The notes below the pieces were generated by a model. It made no database searches and was not told the origin of the DNA. It was given only the letters and a program-made list of their open reading frames with translations. Both the position numbers and the translations under genes were made by a program. DNA of 14,599 bases, from the NCBI GenBank assembly GCA_944382045.1, contig CALWMT010000031.1, positions 1-14,599 on the forward strand. The letters are read 5' to 3'. Shown piece by piece: positions 1 to 6,497 of the stretch; position 1 is the stretch's first letter, and each line of letters opens with the position of its first letter. The DNA comes from an uncultured Enterocloster sp. (GTDB taxonomy: Bacteria; Bacillota; Clostridia; Lachnospirales; Lachnospiraceae).

Positions 1-57
1 CCCAATACATTATATAGTTTTTGCTACACCCCATAAGAAACGAAATACCTTCTCCTG

Positions 58-85
58 AAAAGCCTGGCTACCCCGCCAGGCTTTT
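58..85. terminator. Rho-independent terminator, probably bidirectional
   Basis: An 11-bp perfect stem (58-68 with 75-85) surrounds a 6-nt loop. The arms end in AAAA on the left and TTTT on the right, so it could terminate in either direction. It most likely closes a gene lying left of the window, since bases 1-57 show no coding sequence that I can recognise. Confidence 0.75.
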
Positions 86-136
86 CACTTTATACAAAAC
101 CGTACCTATTCCGCTGGGTTTCTACAGAAGTTTTTC

Positions 137-165
137 TTGTAAATTTTCAGAATTAAGTATACAAT
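137..165 (+). promoter_or_regulatory. Sigma-A promoter of the GH13 gene
   Basis: The -35 box TTGTAA (137-142) and the -10 box TACAAT (160-165) are separated by exactly 17 nt. The predicted transcription start is near 172, giving a leader of about 75 nt before the GTG start at 248. No catabolite-responsive element was recognised around it. Confidence 0.7.
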
Positions 166-173
166 AATAATAT

Positions 174-216
174 GCCTTTAGGACTGCCGGAGGGCAGAGC
201 AGAAGGTCCTAAAGGC
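174..216 (+). promoter_or_regulatory. Leader hairpin upstream of the GH13 gene
   Basis: Arms 174-184 and 206-216 form a perfect 11-bp inverted repeat, with a smaller nested stem inside (185-188 with 193-196). The hairpin begins within a few bases of the predicted transcription start and ends 20 nt before the ribosome binding site at 236-240. It is not followed by a U-run, so it is not a terminator. It could stabilise the mRNA 5' end. As DNA, it could be an operator with half-sites about 32 bp apart. The function is inferred only. Confidence 0.6.
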
Positions 217-247
217 TGTCTGTATAGAATTTGATGAGGATAATAGA

Positions 248-2377
248 GTGGAAATCAATTGTTTATCAGGTATTAACCGCCAGGCCCTCTTTTCTTCTGA
301 GACAGAGGACTACCGGAACCCGATAGAGCCGGATATTGATGATGATGTGGTGATTCGGTTCCGGACGGCAAAGGATAATGTGGATCATGTATATTATGTG
401 GAAGACGGAGCAGAGGTGGAGATGGATAAGGTCTGTTCCGACGAGCTGTTTGACTATTATGAATATGAGATTACGGTAGGTACAGACCAAGTTCTTTATC
501 ATTTTAAAGCAATAAAGGAACAGGAGGTCTGTATTTTTAACCGTCTGGGCGTTACGGAGGACAATCAGGCCTGCTATGATTTTAAGATTACGCCGGGCTT
601 TCACACCCCGGACTGGGCAAAGGGAGCGGTCATGTACCAGATATTTGTGGACCGCTTCTGCAATGGCGACAAGAGCAATGACGTGGAGACGCGGGAGTAT
701 GTGTACATCGGGCAGCCGGTGATGCGGGTTGAGGACTGGGACCGCTTCCCCTCGTCCATGGATGTGGGCTGCTTTTATGGGGGCGATCTGCAGGGCGTCT
801 GGGATAAGCTTGACTATATCCGGAGTCTGGGAGTGGAGGTTATCTATCTGAATCCTATCTTCGTATCTCCCTCCAACCACAAGTATGACTGCCAGGACTA
901 TGAGCATATTGATCCCCATTTTGGAAGAATTGTGAAGGACAGCGAGGGACTTGTGCCGGAAGGGGCGAAGGACAACAGCCAAGCGGAAAAGTATATCACG
1001 CGGACTGCAGGCCGGGAGAATCTGGAGGCCAGCGACGAATTTTTCGCCCAGTTCGTGGAGGAGGTACACCGGAGAGGAATGCGGGTGATCCTGGATGGGG
1101 TGTTTAATCACTGCGGCTCCTTCAACAAATGGCTGGATGCGGAGCAGATCTATGAGCGCTCCGGAGATTATGCGCCGGGAGCCTTTGTGTCCAAGGACAG
1201 CCCATACCACACCTTTTTTCAATTCCGCGACGAGAGCGATGAGGCCTGGCCCTACAACCGCAGCTATGACGGGTGGTGGGGGCATGACACCCTGCCGGAG
1301 CTGAACTATGAGAGCTCGAAAAAGCTTGAGGAATATATTCTGCGCATTGCAAGAAAATGGGTATCGCCGCCCTACTCTGTGGATGGCTGGCGTCTGGATG
1401 TGGCGGCGGACCTGGGGCATACGGCAGAATACAACCATGTATTCTGGAAAAAATTCCGTGCCGCAGTGAAGGAAGCCAACCCGAATGCGGTGATTCTGGC
1501 GGAGCATTACGGAGACCCGTCCAGCTGGCTGCAGGGAGACCAGTGGGACTCCGTGATGAACTACGATGCATTTATGGAGCCGGTGACCTGGTTCCTGACC
1601 GGGATGGAGAAGCACAGTGACAGCTATAACAGCAGTCTATGGGGAAGCGGGGAGTCATTTTTTGAATCCATGCGGTATCATATGAGCCGGATGCAGACCA
1701 ATACGGTGCTCACCGCCATGAACCAGCTCTCCAACCACGATCACTCTCGGTTCCTTACCCGTACCAACCGGATTGTCGGCCGGACGGCCACCGTGGGGCC
1801 GGAGAAGGCCAGCGAGAATGTGCAGGTCTGTGTGCTGCGGGAGGCGGTGGTGATACAGATGACATGGCCCGGCGCGCCAACCCTCTACTACGGGGACGAG
1901 GCGGGGGTCTGCGGGTGGACGGATCCGGACAGCCGGAGGACCTATCCCTGGGGAAAGGAGAATCTGGAGCTCATCGAGTTTCACCGGTACCTTACGGGGC
2001 TTCGCAGGCGGTATCCGGTCTTTCGCAGAGGGGCATTAAAGCCGCTTTTTGCGGGGAGGCATCAGATTGCCTATGGCCGCATGGAGGGGAAGTATCAGGC
2101 GGTGATCGCGGTGTCCAACTGTCCGGAGCCCCAGTCTATGGAGATTCCTGTATGGCAGCTGGGGATCACGGATGATATGATCCTGGGCCGCCCCATTCTC
2201 ACAGCCCGGGAGGGGTACAACGCGGGCATTATGCTGTACCGGGTGAAGAATGGCTGCCTTCGGCTCATCATGCCGGCTTACGGGGCGGCTGTGTTCCTCT
2301 CCCATCCGGAGGAGTTTTATCCCATTGTGGATTCCCGGTTTGCAGAGGAGAGCGGGGAAGAGGTGTATGTGAAGTAA
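248..2377 (+). CDS. GH13 alpha-glucan hydrolase, cyclomaltodextrinase/neopullulanase type
   Basis: This 709-residue enzyme probably hydrolyses alpha-1,4 (and some alpha-1,6) bonds in maltodextrins, cyclodextrins or pullulan fragments. Residues about 20-115 resemble the N-terminal CBM34-like beta domain of that group, and the barrel starts near YQIFVDRF at 130. All four GH13 motifs are visible: DGVFNH at 283-288, GWRLDVAADL at 380-389 with nucleophile D384, acid/base E419 in ILAEH, and NHD at 497-499 with D499. No signal peptide is present, so the enzyme is probably cytoplasmic and acts on imported oligosaccharides. It is longer than the usual 580-600 residues; some extra length lies around 225-262 between strands of the barrel. 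The start is GTG, supported by GAGGA at 236-240 with a 7-nt spacer. It has its own promoter and terminator, so it appears monocistronic. The family is certain; the exact substrate is not. Confidence 0.93.
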   Translation: MEINCLSGINRQALFSSETEDYRNPIEPDIDDDVVIRFRTAKDNVDHVYYVEDGAEVEMDKVCSDELFDYYEYEITVGTDQVLYHFKAIKEQEVCIFNRLGVTEDNQACYDFKITPGFHTPDWAKGAVMYQIFVDRFCNGDKSNDVETREYVYIGQPVMRVEDWDRFPSSMDVGCFYGGDLQGVWDKLDYIRSLGVEVIYLNPIFVSPSNHKYDCQDYEHIDPHFGRIVKDSEGLVPEGAKDNSQAEKYITRTAGRENLEASDEFFAQFVEEVHRRGMRVILDGVFNHCGSFNKWLDAEQIYERSGDYAPGAFVSKDSPYHTFFQFRDESDEAWPYNRSYDGWWGHDTLPELNYESSKKLEEYILRIARKWVSPPYSVDGWRLDVAADLGHTAEYNHVFWKKFRAAVKEANPNAVILAEHYGDPSSWLQGDQWDSVMNYDAFMEPVTWFLTGMEKHSDSYNSSLWGSGESFFESMRYHMSRMQTNTVLTAMNQLSNHDHSRFLTRTNRIVGRTATVGPEKASENVQVCVLREAVVIQMTWPGAPTLYYGDEAGVCGWTDPDSRRTYPWGKENLELIEFHRYLTGLRRRYPVFRRGALKPLFAGRHQIAYGRMEGKYQAVIAVSNCPEPQSMEIPVWQLGITDDMILGRPILTAREGYNAGIMLYRVKNGCLRLIMPAYGAAVFLSHPEEFYPIVDSRFAEESGEEVYVK

Positions 2378-2422
2378 AAAAAGAACGCTGACAGGCTGAA
2401 AAGCCTGAAGGCGTTCTTTTTT
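2378..2422. terminator. Bidirectional terminator between the GH13 gene and the dpaL remnant
   Basis: An outer stem pairs the A-run plus GAACGC (ending 2388) with GCGTTC plus TTTTTT (2411-2422). An inner stem CAGGCT/AGCCTG (2392-2397, 2402-2407) carries a GAAA tetraloop. T-runs occur on both strands, so it ends the GH13 transcript and would also have ended the minus-strand dpaL gene. Confidence 0.88.
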
Positions 2423-2433
2423 GCTGCGGTAAA

Positions 2434-2763
2434 TTAAAAGCTTGGATGCAGACCATCCCACACAATTCTTCGATAATTCTCCTTGTCCGTATCTCCCTCT
2501 GTGGAGAAGCAGAGGATCTGTGAATCCGCTGTAATCTGAAGCTGCTCCCGGAGCCAGTCTAAGCTCTCATTTTCCATAAGCTCAGCCGCAAAGCCCAGGG
2601 TTGCGGCGCCGCTCTCTCCGGAGATTACCTTGGGGTCATCCTCCATGGGATTGCCCAGGATACGCATGCCCTTGGCGGCCACATAATCAGGGATGGAAAC
2701 AAAGTTGTCCGCGTAATCCCGCAGAACCTCCCAGCCGATGGTGCAGGGCTCTCCGCAGGCCAG
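2434..2763 (-). pseudogene. dpaL: C-terminal remnant of diaminopropionate ammonia-lyase
   Basis: About 107 residues read on the minus strand match my recollection of the C-terminal end of diaminopropionate ammonia-lyase (E. coli YgeX/DpaL, about 400 residues). This is a PLP enzyme that converts 2,3-diaminopropionate to pyruvate and ammonia. Diagnostic pieces are LACGEP, the run GMRILGNP, the ISGESGA motif, and STEGDTD near the end followed by YRRIVWDG. Homology stops at the leucine codon 2761-2763. The catalytic lysine region and the rest of the PLP fold are missing, so it cannot be active. The frame stays open to 3051, but upstream of 2763 it only reads the antisense of the LysR remnant. The natural stop at 2434-2436 sits next to the shared terminator. 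The fragment is GC-rich like the host genes (39 G/C of 60 at 2581-2640). Confidence 0.82.
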
Positions 2764-3069
2764 ACAACAGATGCAATTTGCAGAGCTGCTGGATTTGAGC
2801 CGCATGTGGTAATGGAATATTTTCCCTCGCAGATTGTAAAGGCTGTAGAAGCCAGCCGCGCGGTTCGTGGGGTTGCCCTGGGAATTTACTATAAAGAGCG
2901 GCAGATTTATTTCGATACAATTCTGCGATTTGTGCCGATTAGTACGCCGGGCTGTTCGCGTAATGTCACACTTCTGTGGAAAAAAGAGCGGACAGGAGAG
3001 AAGAAAATACGGAAATTTATTGAATTTGCGACAAAATACAATGCGGAGCAAAAAGAGGGAGCAGACTGA
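2761..3069 (+). pseudogene. C-terminal remnant of a LysR-type transcriptional regulator
   Basis: An uninterrupted plus-strand frame runs from about 2761 to the TGA at 3067-3069. It reads like the last third of a LysR substrate-binding domain: ICRAAGFEPHVVMEY, then VRGVALG, then a CSRNVTLLWKK segment and the closing KKIRKFIEFATKY helix. The helix-turn-helix and most of the effector domain are absent, and I see no ribosome binding site or plausible start before the homology begins, so it is a fragment. It points away from the dpaL fragment and starts where that one stops. It is AT-richer (22 G/C of 60 at 2881-2940), like the metabolic genes to its right. It may once have regulated them; that is inference. 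Confidence 0.72.
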
Positions 3070-3096
3070 CTCGTTGGAAAAGTCTGCCCCCTCTTT
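3052..3096. terminator. Bidirectional terminator between the LysR remnant and the VOC gene
   Basis: Arms 3052-3067 and 3081-3096 form a 16-bp stem with one A/C mismatch (3060/3088) and a 13-nt loop. The better U-run is on the minus strand (CCCTCTTTTT), so it mainly terminates the VOC gene. The LysR remnant's stop codon lies inside it. Confidence 0.8.
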
Positions 3097-3106
3097 GCTA
3101 AGAAAA

Positions 3107-3457
3107 TTATTTATTGATTAACTGAATAGCAAAACCAGCGATTTCGTTCTGAAGATAAATGACATAAATCGAACCATCTTCATTACGCTTGGCAGATGCA
3201 TGATTAATGGCAATTCCTTTCTGCTCTAAGTAAGCGATAGCAGCGTCCATATCCGGGGTGTAGAAAGCAATATGTCCGTGGGTTCCGGGGCCATTCCCTG
3301 CCATTGCTTCAATGCAGGTTCCTGCAAACGGGGAGCCCTTTTTTTCTGTTCGAAGTTCTAAGTCAAAAATATTAGAGAAGAGCGTAACAATTTCTACAGC
3401 ATCTGAGCGGTCTTTCCCGTTAATGCCAATGTGCTGTAAGGTAAATGTAGGTTTCAT
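3107..3457 (-). CDS. VOC-superfamily (glyoxalase/dioxygenase fold) protein
   Basis: This 116-residue protein is the size of one vicinal-oxygen-chelate module. Family positions are visible: H9 in LQHIGIN, E50 in CIEAM, H62 in HGHIAF, and Q112 in GFAIQL where metal-binding members usually have glutamate. It therefore keeps three of four usual ligand positions. It may use a modified metal site or act as a binding or isomerase module. From memory it resembles the VOC domain fused to some clostridial KDPG aldolases, which would suit a sugar-acid role. The start at 3457 has an AGGAGG ribosome binding site at 3466-3471. The frame extends upstream to 3613 but that part looks non-coding. It is divergent from the RraA operon across a 243-nt gap. 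Its substrate is unknown. Confidence 0.82.
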   Translation of the reverse strand: MKPTFTLQHIGINGKDRSDAVEIVTLFSNIFDLELRTEKKGSPFAGTCIEAMAGNGPGTHGHIAFYTPDMDAAIAYLEQKGIAINHASAKRNEDGSIYVIYLQNEIAGFAIQLINK

Positions 3458-3481
3458 TTTGCAGACCTCCTGTTTTTTTTC

Positions 3482-3511
3482 ATAATAGCATGCAGCTTGT
3501 GTATGTGTAAA
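3482..3511 (-). promoter_or_regulatory. Promoter of the VOC gene
   Basis: On the minus strand, TTTACA (3506-3511) and TATTAT (3482-3487) are 18 nt apart, and a TG one base upstream of the -10 makes it an extended -10. The predicted start is near 3475, giving a leader of about 18 nt. Confidence 0.6.
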
Positions 3512-3527
3512 GCGGCATGGGGCGAAT

Positions 3528-3545
3528 GAATATATAAATATATTC
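3528..3545. promoter_or_regulatory. 18-bp perfect palindrome between divergent promoters, candidate operator
   Basis: GAATATAT and ATATATTC are 8-bp perfect arms around AA. The centre (3536/3537) is about 61 bp upstream of the predicted VOC transcription start and about 68 bp upstream of the predicted RraA-operon start. That suits a shared activator site of the LysR kind, whose recognition site is typically near -65. The site is AT-only apart from its outer G/C pair, so chance dyad symmetry cannot be excluded. Confidence 0.45.
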
Positions 3546-3568
3546 CATAAGCATATAGCATACAAATA

Positions 3569-3598
3569 TTGGACGAGGCAAAAGGCGCTTGCTATACT
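3569..3598 (+). promoter_or_regulatory. Promoter of the RraA-lyase-dehydrogenase operon
   Basis: TTGGAC (3569-3574) and TATACT (3593-3598) are separated by 18 nt. The predicted start is near 3605, leaving a leader of about 95 nt. Two AGCATA-type direct repeats (about 3550-3562) lie just upstream of the -35 box and may be part of a regulator site. Confidence 0.65.
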
Positions 3599-3700
3599 AC
3601 AGACACAAAGCAATTGGGAGAAATACGAAAGTGTGGTGTACCGGCTGTATTTTTATCATTTTTCCTGATGAGCAATTCAAAGAGAAAGAAGGAACAAAGT

Positions 3701-4405
3701 ATGGAGTATTTATCCATAGAAGAACTGGAGGAATTAAGACAATTTGATTCTCCTACTGTGTATAATGCGATCGACAGTTTTCATATCCGCCCAGCGGTAT
3801 CTGGTTTTACAAAGCCAGGGCTTATTCTGCGCACACCTTTAGAAAAACCAATGGTGGGTTATGCGGTGACAGCTAAGGTTTCGGCAAGACATCCTAATCC
3901 TGCCGCAGCAGCGAATCTAGAAGCATATTATGATTCGATGGCCAAGGTTTCAGCGCCTACCGTAGCAGTAATTCAGGATACAGATACAGAGCCAATCGGT
4001 TCATTTTGGGGTGAGGTTCAAGCAACATCCCATCTGGCACTGGGATGTGTAGGAACGATCACACAAGGAGGAGTTCGAGATCTTAATGAGGCAGGACCTC
4101 TTGGATTTTATTTCTTTTCTACACAGATTATGGTTGCAAGGGGAAATACCCATGTGGATATGTGGAATTGTCCAGTAGAGATATGTGGATTGACAGTTAT
4201 GCCAGGAGATTTAATTCATGCGGATGTTCATGGGGCGGTAATTATTCCACATGAAATTGCGCGTGAGGTTGCAGAGGCCTGCCGTGCAGCACAGAAGGCA
4301 GAGCTGGCGGTGCTGACGCCGTGCAGGGAAGCAATCCGCACAGGAAAAAGACCAACCGCAGCTCAGTTAGCTCAATGGCGCAGAGAAATGAATCAAAAGA
4401 GATAG
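3701..4405 (+). CDS. RraA-like / 4-hydroxy-4-methyl-2-oxoglutarate aldolase-family protein
   Basis: This is a 234-residue member of the RraA/HMG-aldolase fold. Enzymatic members cleave 4-hydroxy-2-oxo acids to pyruvate plus a second oxoacid, or decarboxylate oxaloacetate, using a divalent metal. The family core is visible: WGEVQAT at 103-109, TQGGVRD ending with R126-D127 (the Arg-Asp pair of aldolase members), a glycine/aromatic stretch to 150, and GDLIHADVHG at 169-178 with the following VIIP strand. The ATG at 3701 is preferred because AAGAAGGA lies 7 nt upstream and the protein then starts like its family. The frame opens earlier at 3569, which overlaps the promoter. It is first in a three-gene operon with 25 nt to the next gene. 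Codon choice is AT-richer than in the housekeeping genes (22 G/C of 60 at 4081-4140). An aldolase fits the neighbours better than an RNase E inhibitor role. Confidence 0.85.
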   Translation: MEYLSIEELEELRQFDSPTVYNAIDSFHIRPAVSGFTKPGLILRTPLEKPMVGYAVTAKVSARHPNPAAAANLEAYYDSMAKVSAPTVAVIQDTDTEPIGSFWGEVQATSHLALGCVGTITQGGVRDLNEAGPLGFYFFSTQIMVARGNTHVDMWNCPVEICGLTVMPGDLIHADVHGAVIIPHEIAREVAEACRAAQKAELAVLTPCREAIRTGKRPTAAQLAQWRREMNQKR

Positions 4406-4430
4406 AGAGATATTTTTATGGGAGGCATAT

Positions 4431-5348
4431 ATGGCAAATTCTATATTAAAGAAAAAATTACAAGATGGAGATATGGTGCTGTGCGGCGGCGTGTGGAATG
4501 CTCTGTCAGCAATCATTGAAGAAAAAGCAGGATTTGATGCAGTAAAGCTGGGGTCCTCACAGCTGAATGCTTCCATGGGGCTTCCGGACTTGGGTCTTGT
4601 AACAGCTGCACAGGTGAGAGATCAGATTTATAGTATAGCGGGAAATATTAAAATTCCGCTAATTGTTGACTTTGAATCTGGTTTTGGAAGTGAGCGCGAT
4701 ATTGCGAGCGCTGTGTACTGGGCGGGCGAATTCGAGCGGGCCGGAGCGAGTGCGATTCATATAGATGATTATGGGGACGATAAGTGTCCTTGGCTTCCAC
4801 CGTATATCCCAGAAATGATGAGCGCAGAAAGTGTGGCGGCAAAAATTAAGGCGATTTGTGATCATCGCAGAAGTGACGATTTCTTAATTATTGTCAGAAG
4901 CGGAGCAACGTCCTCCTGCGCATATTCGGACAAAGAAGCGGCGTTCGAGGAAAGCATTCGGCGTTTTAAAATGTGGAAGGAGGCTGGTGCAGATGTTGTT
5001 TGGCCGCGCTGCTTTTGCAGGGAACATCTGCTGAGAGCCAGAGATGAATTGGGCGGTTTCCTGTCGCAGTCCGTGGCCAGTCGAGTAGGGCAGGGCCGCG
5101 TAGGAGCAGGTGGAAGAACGGAAGAGGGATATATTAGCGCGCAGGAATACCATGAGATGGGATATAATCTTTTGACAGTAGGAGCTACAATGCAGACAAT
5201 TGTTATGAAAACACTGATGCAGGCATCTGAAATTATGGTTAAAAGCGGCGGACGTGCTTTAGAGATTGATAATATGGCGATGCCGTTTCATGAGTGGATT
5301 GAGCTTGTAAACTTTAGTTACTGGAATCATCTAAATGGAAATGAATAG
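4431..5348 (+). CDS. Isocitrate lyase/PEP mutase-superfamily lyase, divergent subfamily
   Basis: This 305-residue protein has the size and layout of methylisocitrate lyase, dimethylmalate lyase and relatives, which cleave or form C-C or P-C bonds through an enolate. Motifs in order: GSSQLNASMGLPD near 41-53, DFESGFG at 80-86 (usually D-x-D-T-G-x-G), HIDD at 110-113 (usually I-E-D), DDKCP at 116-120, which keeps the Lys-Cys of the lyases' K-[KR]-C-G-H motif but lacks Gly-His, and IIVRSGA at 153-159 with R156 (usually A-R-T-D-A). The changes suggest a distinct substrate; I cannot call it PrpB. GGGAGG lies 5 nt before the ATG. It sits between the RraA-like gene and the dehydrogenase with 25-nt gaps on each side, so the three are probably co-translated. 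A role in splitting a C4-C7 hydroxy- or oxo-acid is inferred. Confidence 0.83.
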   Translation: MANSILKKKLQDGDMVLCGGVWNALSAIIEEKAGFDAVKLGSSQLNASMGLPDLGLVTAAQVRDQIYSIAGNIKIPLIVDFESGFGSERDIASAVYWAGEFERAGASAIHIDDYGDDKCPWLPPYIPEMMSAESVAAKIKAICDHRRSDDFLIIVRSGATSSCAYSDKEAAFEESIRRFKMWKEAGADVVWPRCFCREHLLRARDELGGFLSQSVASRVGQGRVGAGGRTEEGYISAQEYHEMGYNLLTVGATMQTIVMKTLMQASEIMVKSGGRALEIDNMAMPFHEWIELVNFSYWNHLNGNE

Positions 5349-5373
5349 TAGTCAATTCCAACAGGAGGAATAG

Positions 5374-6330
5374 ATGGACATTGTTATATTGGATGGTTAT
5401 ACGCTAAATCCCGGTGACCTATCTTGGAAGCCGCTAAAAGATTTGGGCAACCTTACGGTTTATGACCGGACACAGTCGGAATTGGTAGACGAGAGGATAC
5501 AGACAGCGGAGATTGTTTTTACGAATAAAACGGTTCTGACAGCAGAAAATTTGGCCTCGGCGCAAAAGCTGCGATATATAGGCGTGTTGGCGACAGGGTA
5601 TAATGTTGTAGATATAGACGCTGCCGGCCGGGCAGGGATTGTTGTTACTAATATTCCGACCTATGGAACGGCTGCTGTGGCTCAGTACGCTGCCGCCCTT
5701 CTTCTGGAGCTTTGCCATCATGTGGGGGAGCATGGAAGATGTGTACAGGCAGGAGAATGGTCTAAGAATCCAGATTGGTGTTTTTGGAAATATCCCCTGA
5801 CTGAATTGGCGGGAAAGACCATGGGGATTGTAGGATTTGGAAAAATCGGTCAAAGTACAGCAAGAATTGCGCAGGCACTGGGAATGAAGATACTGGCGTT
5901 TGACCGCTATAGAAAGCCAGAGCTGGAGAGTGACACGTGCCGATATGCAGGCTGGGATGAATTGCTGCGGGAAAGTGATGTGATCTCCCTGCATTGTCCG
6001 CTCTTTCCGGAAACAAAGGGGATTATAAACTGCGAATCACTTAGAAAAATGAAAGACGGCGTTCTGATTATCAATACGGCCAGAGGAGAGTTGATTGTAG
6101 AAAAAGATCTGCGGGATGCGGTCGACGCTGGTAAAGTAGGAGGTGCAGCTGTGGATGTGGTTTCAAAAGAGCCGATTGAGATAGATAATCCGCTTCTTGG
6201 CTGTGACCGGATTATTATAACACCTCATATTGCGTGGGCGCCGGCAGAATCCCGAAAGCGGCTTTTGACAGCCGCAGCAGAAAATTTAAGGAGCTTTTTA
6301 GACGGAACTCCAAAGAACGTGGTGAACTAA
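5374..6330 (+). CDS. D-2-hydroxyacid dehydrogenase, glycerate dehydrogenase (hydroxypyruvate reductase)-like
   Basis: This is a 318-residue NAD(P)-dependent oxidoreductase of the D-isomer-specific 2-hydroxyacid family. The N-terminal substrate domain is followed by the Rossmann motif GFGKIG at 154-159, D177 at the end of the second strand (which favours NADH), R237 in NTARGE, E266 in SKEP and H285 in TPHIAW, so the catalytic Arg-Glu-His set is complete. NIPTYGTAAVAQ at 93-104 and the EWSKNPDW...W stretch at 128-138 recall hydroxypyruvate reductases/glycerate dehydrogenases, which interconvert hydroxypyruvate or glyoxylate with D-glycerate or glycolate. AGGAGG lies 5 nt before the ATG. It is the last gene of the operon, 25 nt after the lyase and just before a terminator. 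It plausibly reduces the oxoacid released by the upstream enzymes. The family is certain; the substrate is inferred. Confidence 0.88.
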   Translation: MDIVILDGYTLNPGDLSWKPLKDLGNLTVYDRTQSELVDERIQTAEIVFTNKTVLTAENLASAQKLRYIGVLATGYNVVDIDAAGRAGIVVTNIPTYGTAAVAQYAAALLLELCHHVGEHGRCVQAGEWSKNPDWCFWKYPLTELAGKTMGIVGFGKIGQSTARIAQALGMKILAFDRYRKPELESDTCRYAGWDELLRESDVISLHCPLFPETKGIINCESLRKMKDGVLIINTARGELIVEKDLRDAVDAGKVGGAAVDVVSKEPIEIDNPLLGCDRIIITPHIAWAPAESRKRLLTAAAENLRSFLDGTPKNVVN

Positions 6331-6348
6331 TCCAAGTAAATGGAAAAG

Positions 6349-6400
6349 AAAAAGGCTGTGAAGGATGCAGATATCTTCTGCACTCTTTCACAGCCTTTTT
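6349..6400. terminator. Bidirectional terminator between the operon and the tRNA genes
   Basis: The outer stem pairs AAAAAGGCTGTGAA (6349-6362) with its complement at 6387-6400, and the inner stem pairs TGCAGA (6366-6371) with 6377-6382. T-runs exist on both strands. It closes the hydroxyacid operon on the plus strand and the tRNA-Tyr/tRNA-Leu transcript on the minus strand, ending one base from the tRNA-Leu gene. Confidence 0.9.
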
Positions 6401-6401
6401 A

Positions 6402-6485
6402 TGCGGGTAGCCGGACTTGAACCGGCACGGGATTGCTCCCGAGAGATTTTAAGTCTCTTGTGTCTGCCTATTCCACCATACCCGC
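6402..6485 (-). tRNA. tRNA-Leu, anticodon TAA
   Basis: The minus strand folds as a class II tRNA. The acceptor GCGGGTA (6485-6479) pairs with TACCCGC (6409-6403), with discriminator A at 6402. The anticodon loop reads CTTAAAA inside the GAGA/TCTC stem, giving TAA. A long variable arm (CGGGAG...TCCCG) and the GGTTCAAGTCC T-arm are present. CCA is not encoded; the next bases are TAAAAA of the terminator. Confidence 0.96.
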
Positions 6486-6497
6486 AGCGCACAAAAA

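Noticed and set aside
266..1615. Long minus-strand open frame (449 codons) opposite the GH13 gene
   Set aside because: It is antisense to an enzyme with all catalytic motifs, has no family resemblance, and arises from the codon bias of the plus strand.
2434..3051. A 205-residue intact minus-strand protein
   Set aside because: Only the C-terminal 107 residues resemble a family (DpaL). The rest is the antisense of the LysR remnant, so it is better treated as a pseudogene fragment.
3458..3613. Longer N-terminus for the VOC protein
   Set aside because: It would cover both divergent promoters. ATG 3457 has AGGAGG at the right distance.
3569..3700. Longer N-terminus for the RraA-like protein
   Set aside because: It would start on the -35 box, lacks a ribosome binding site and has no family-like sequence. 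ATG 3701 has a proper site.
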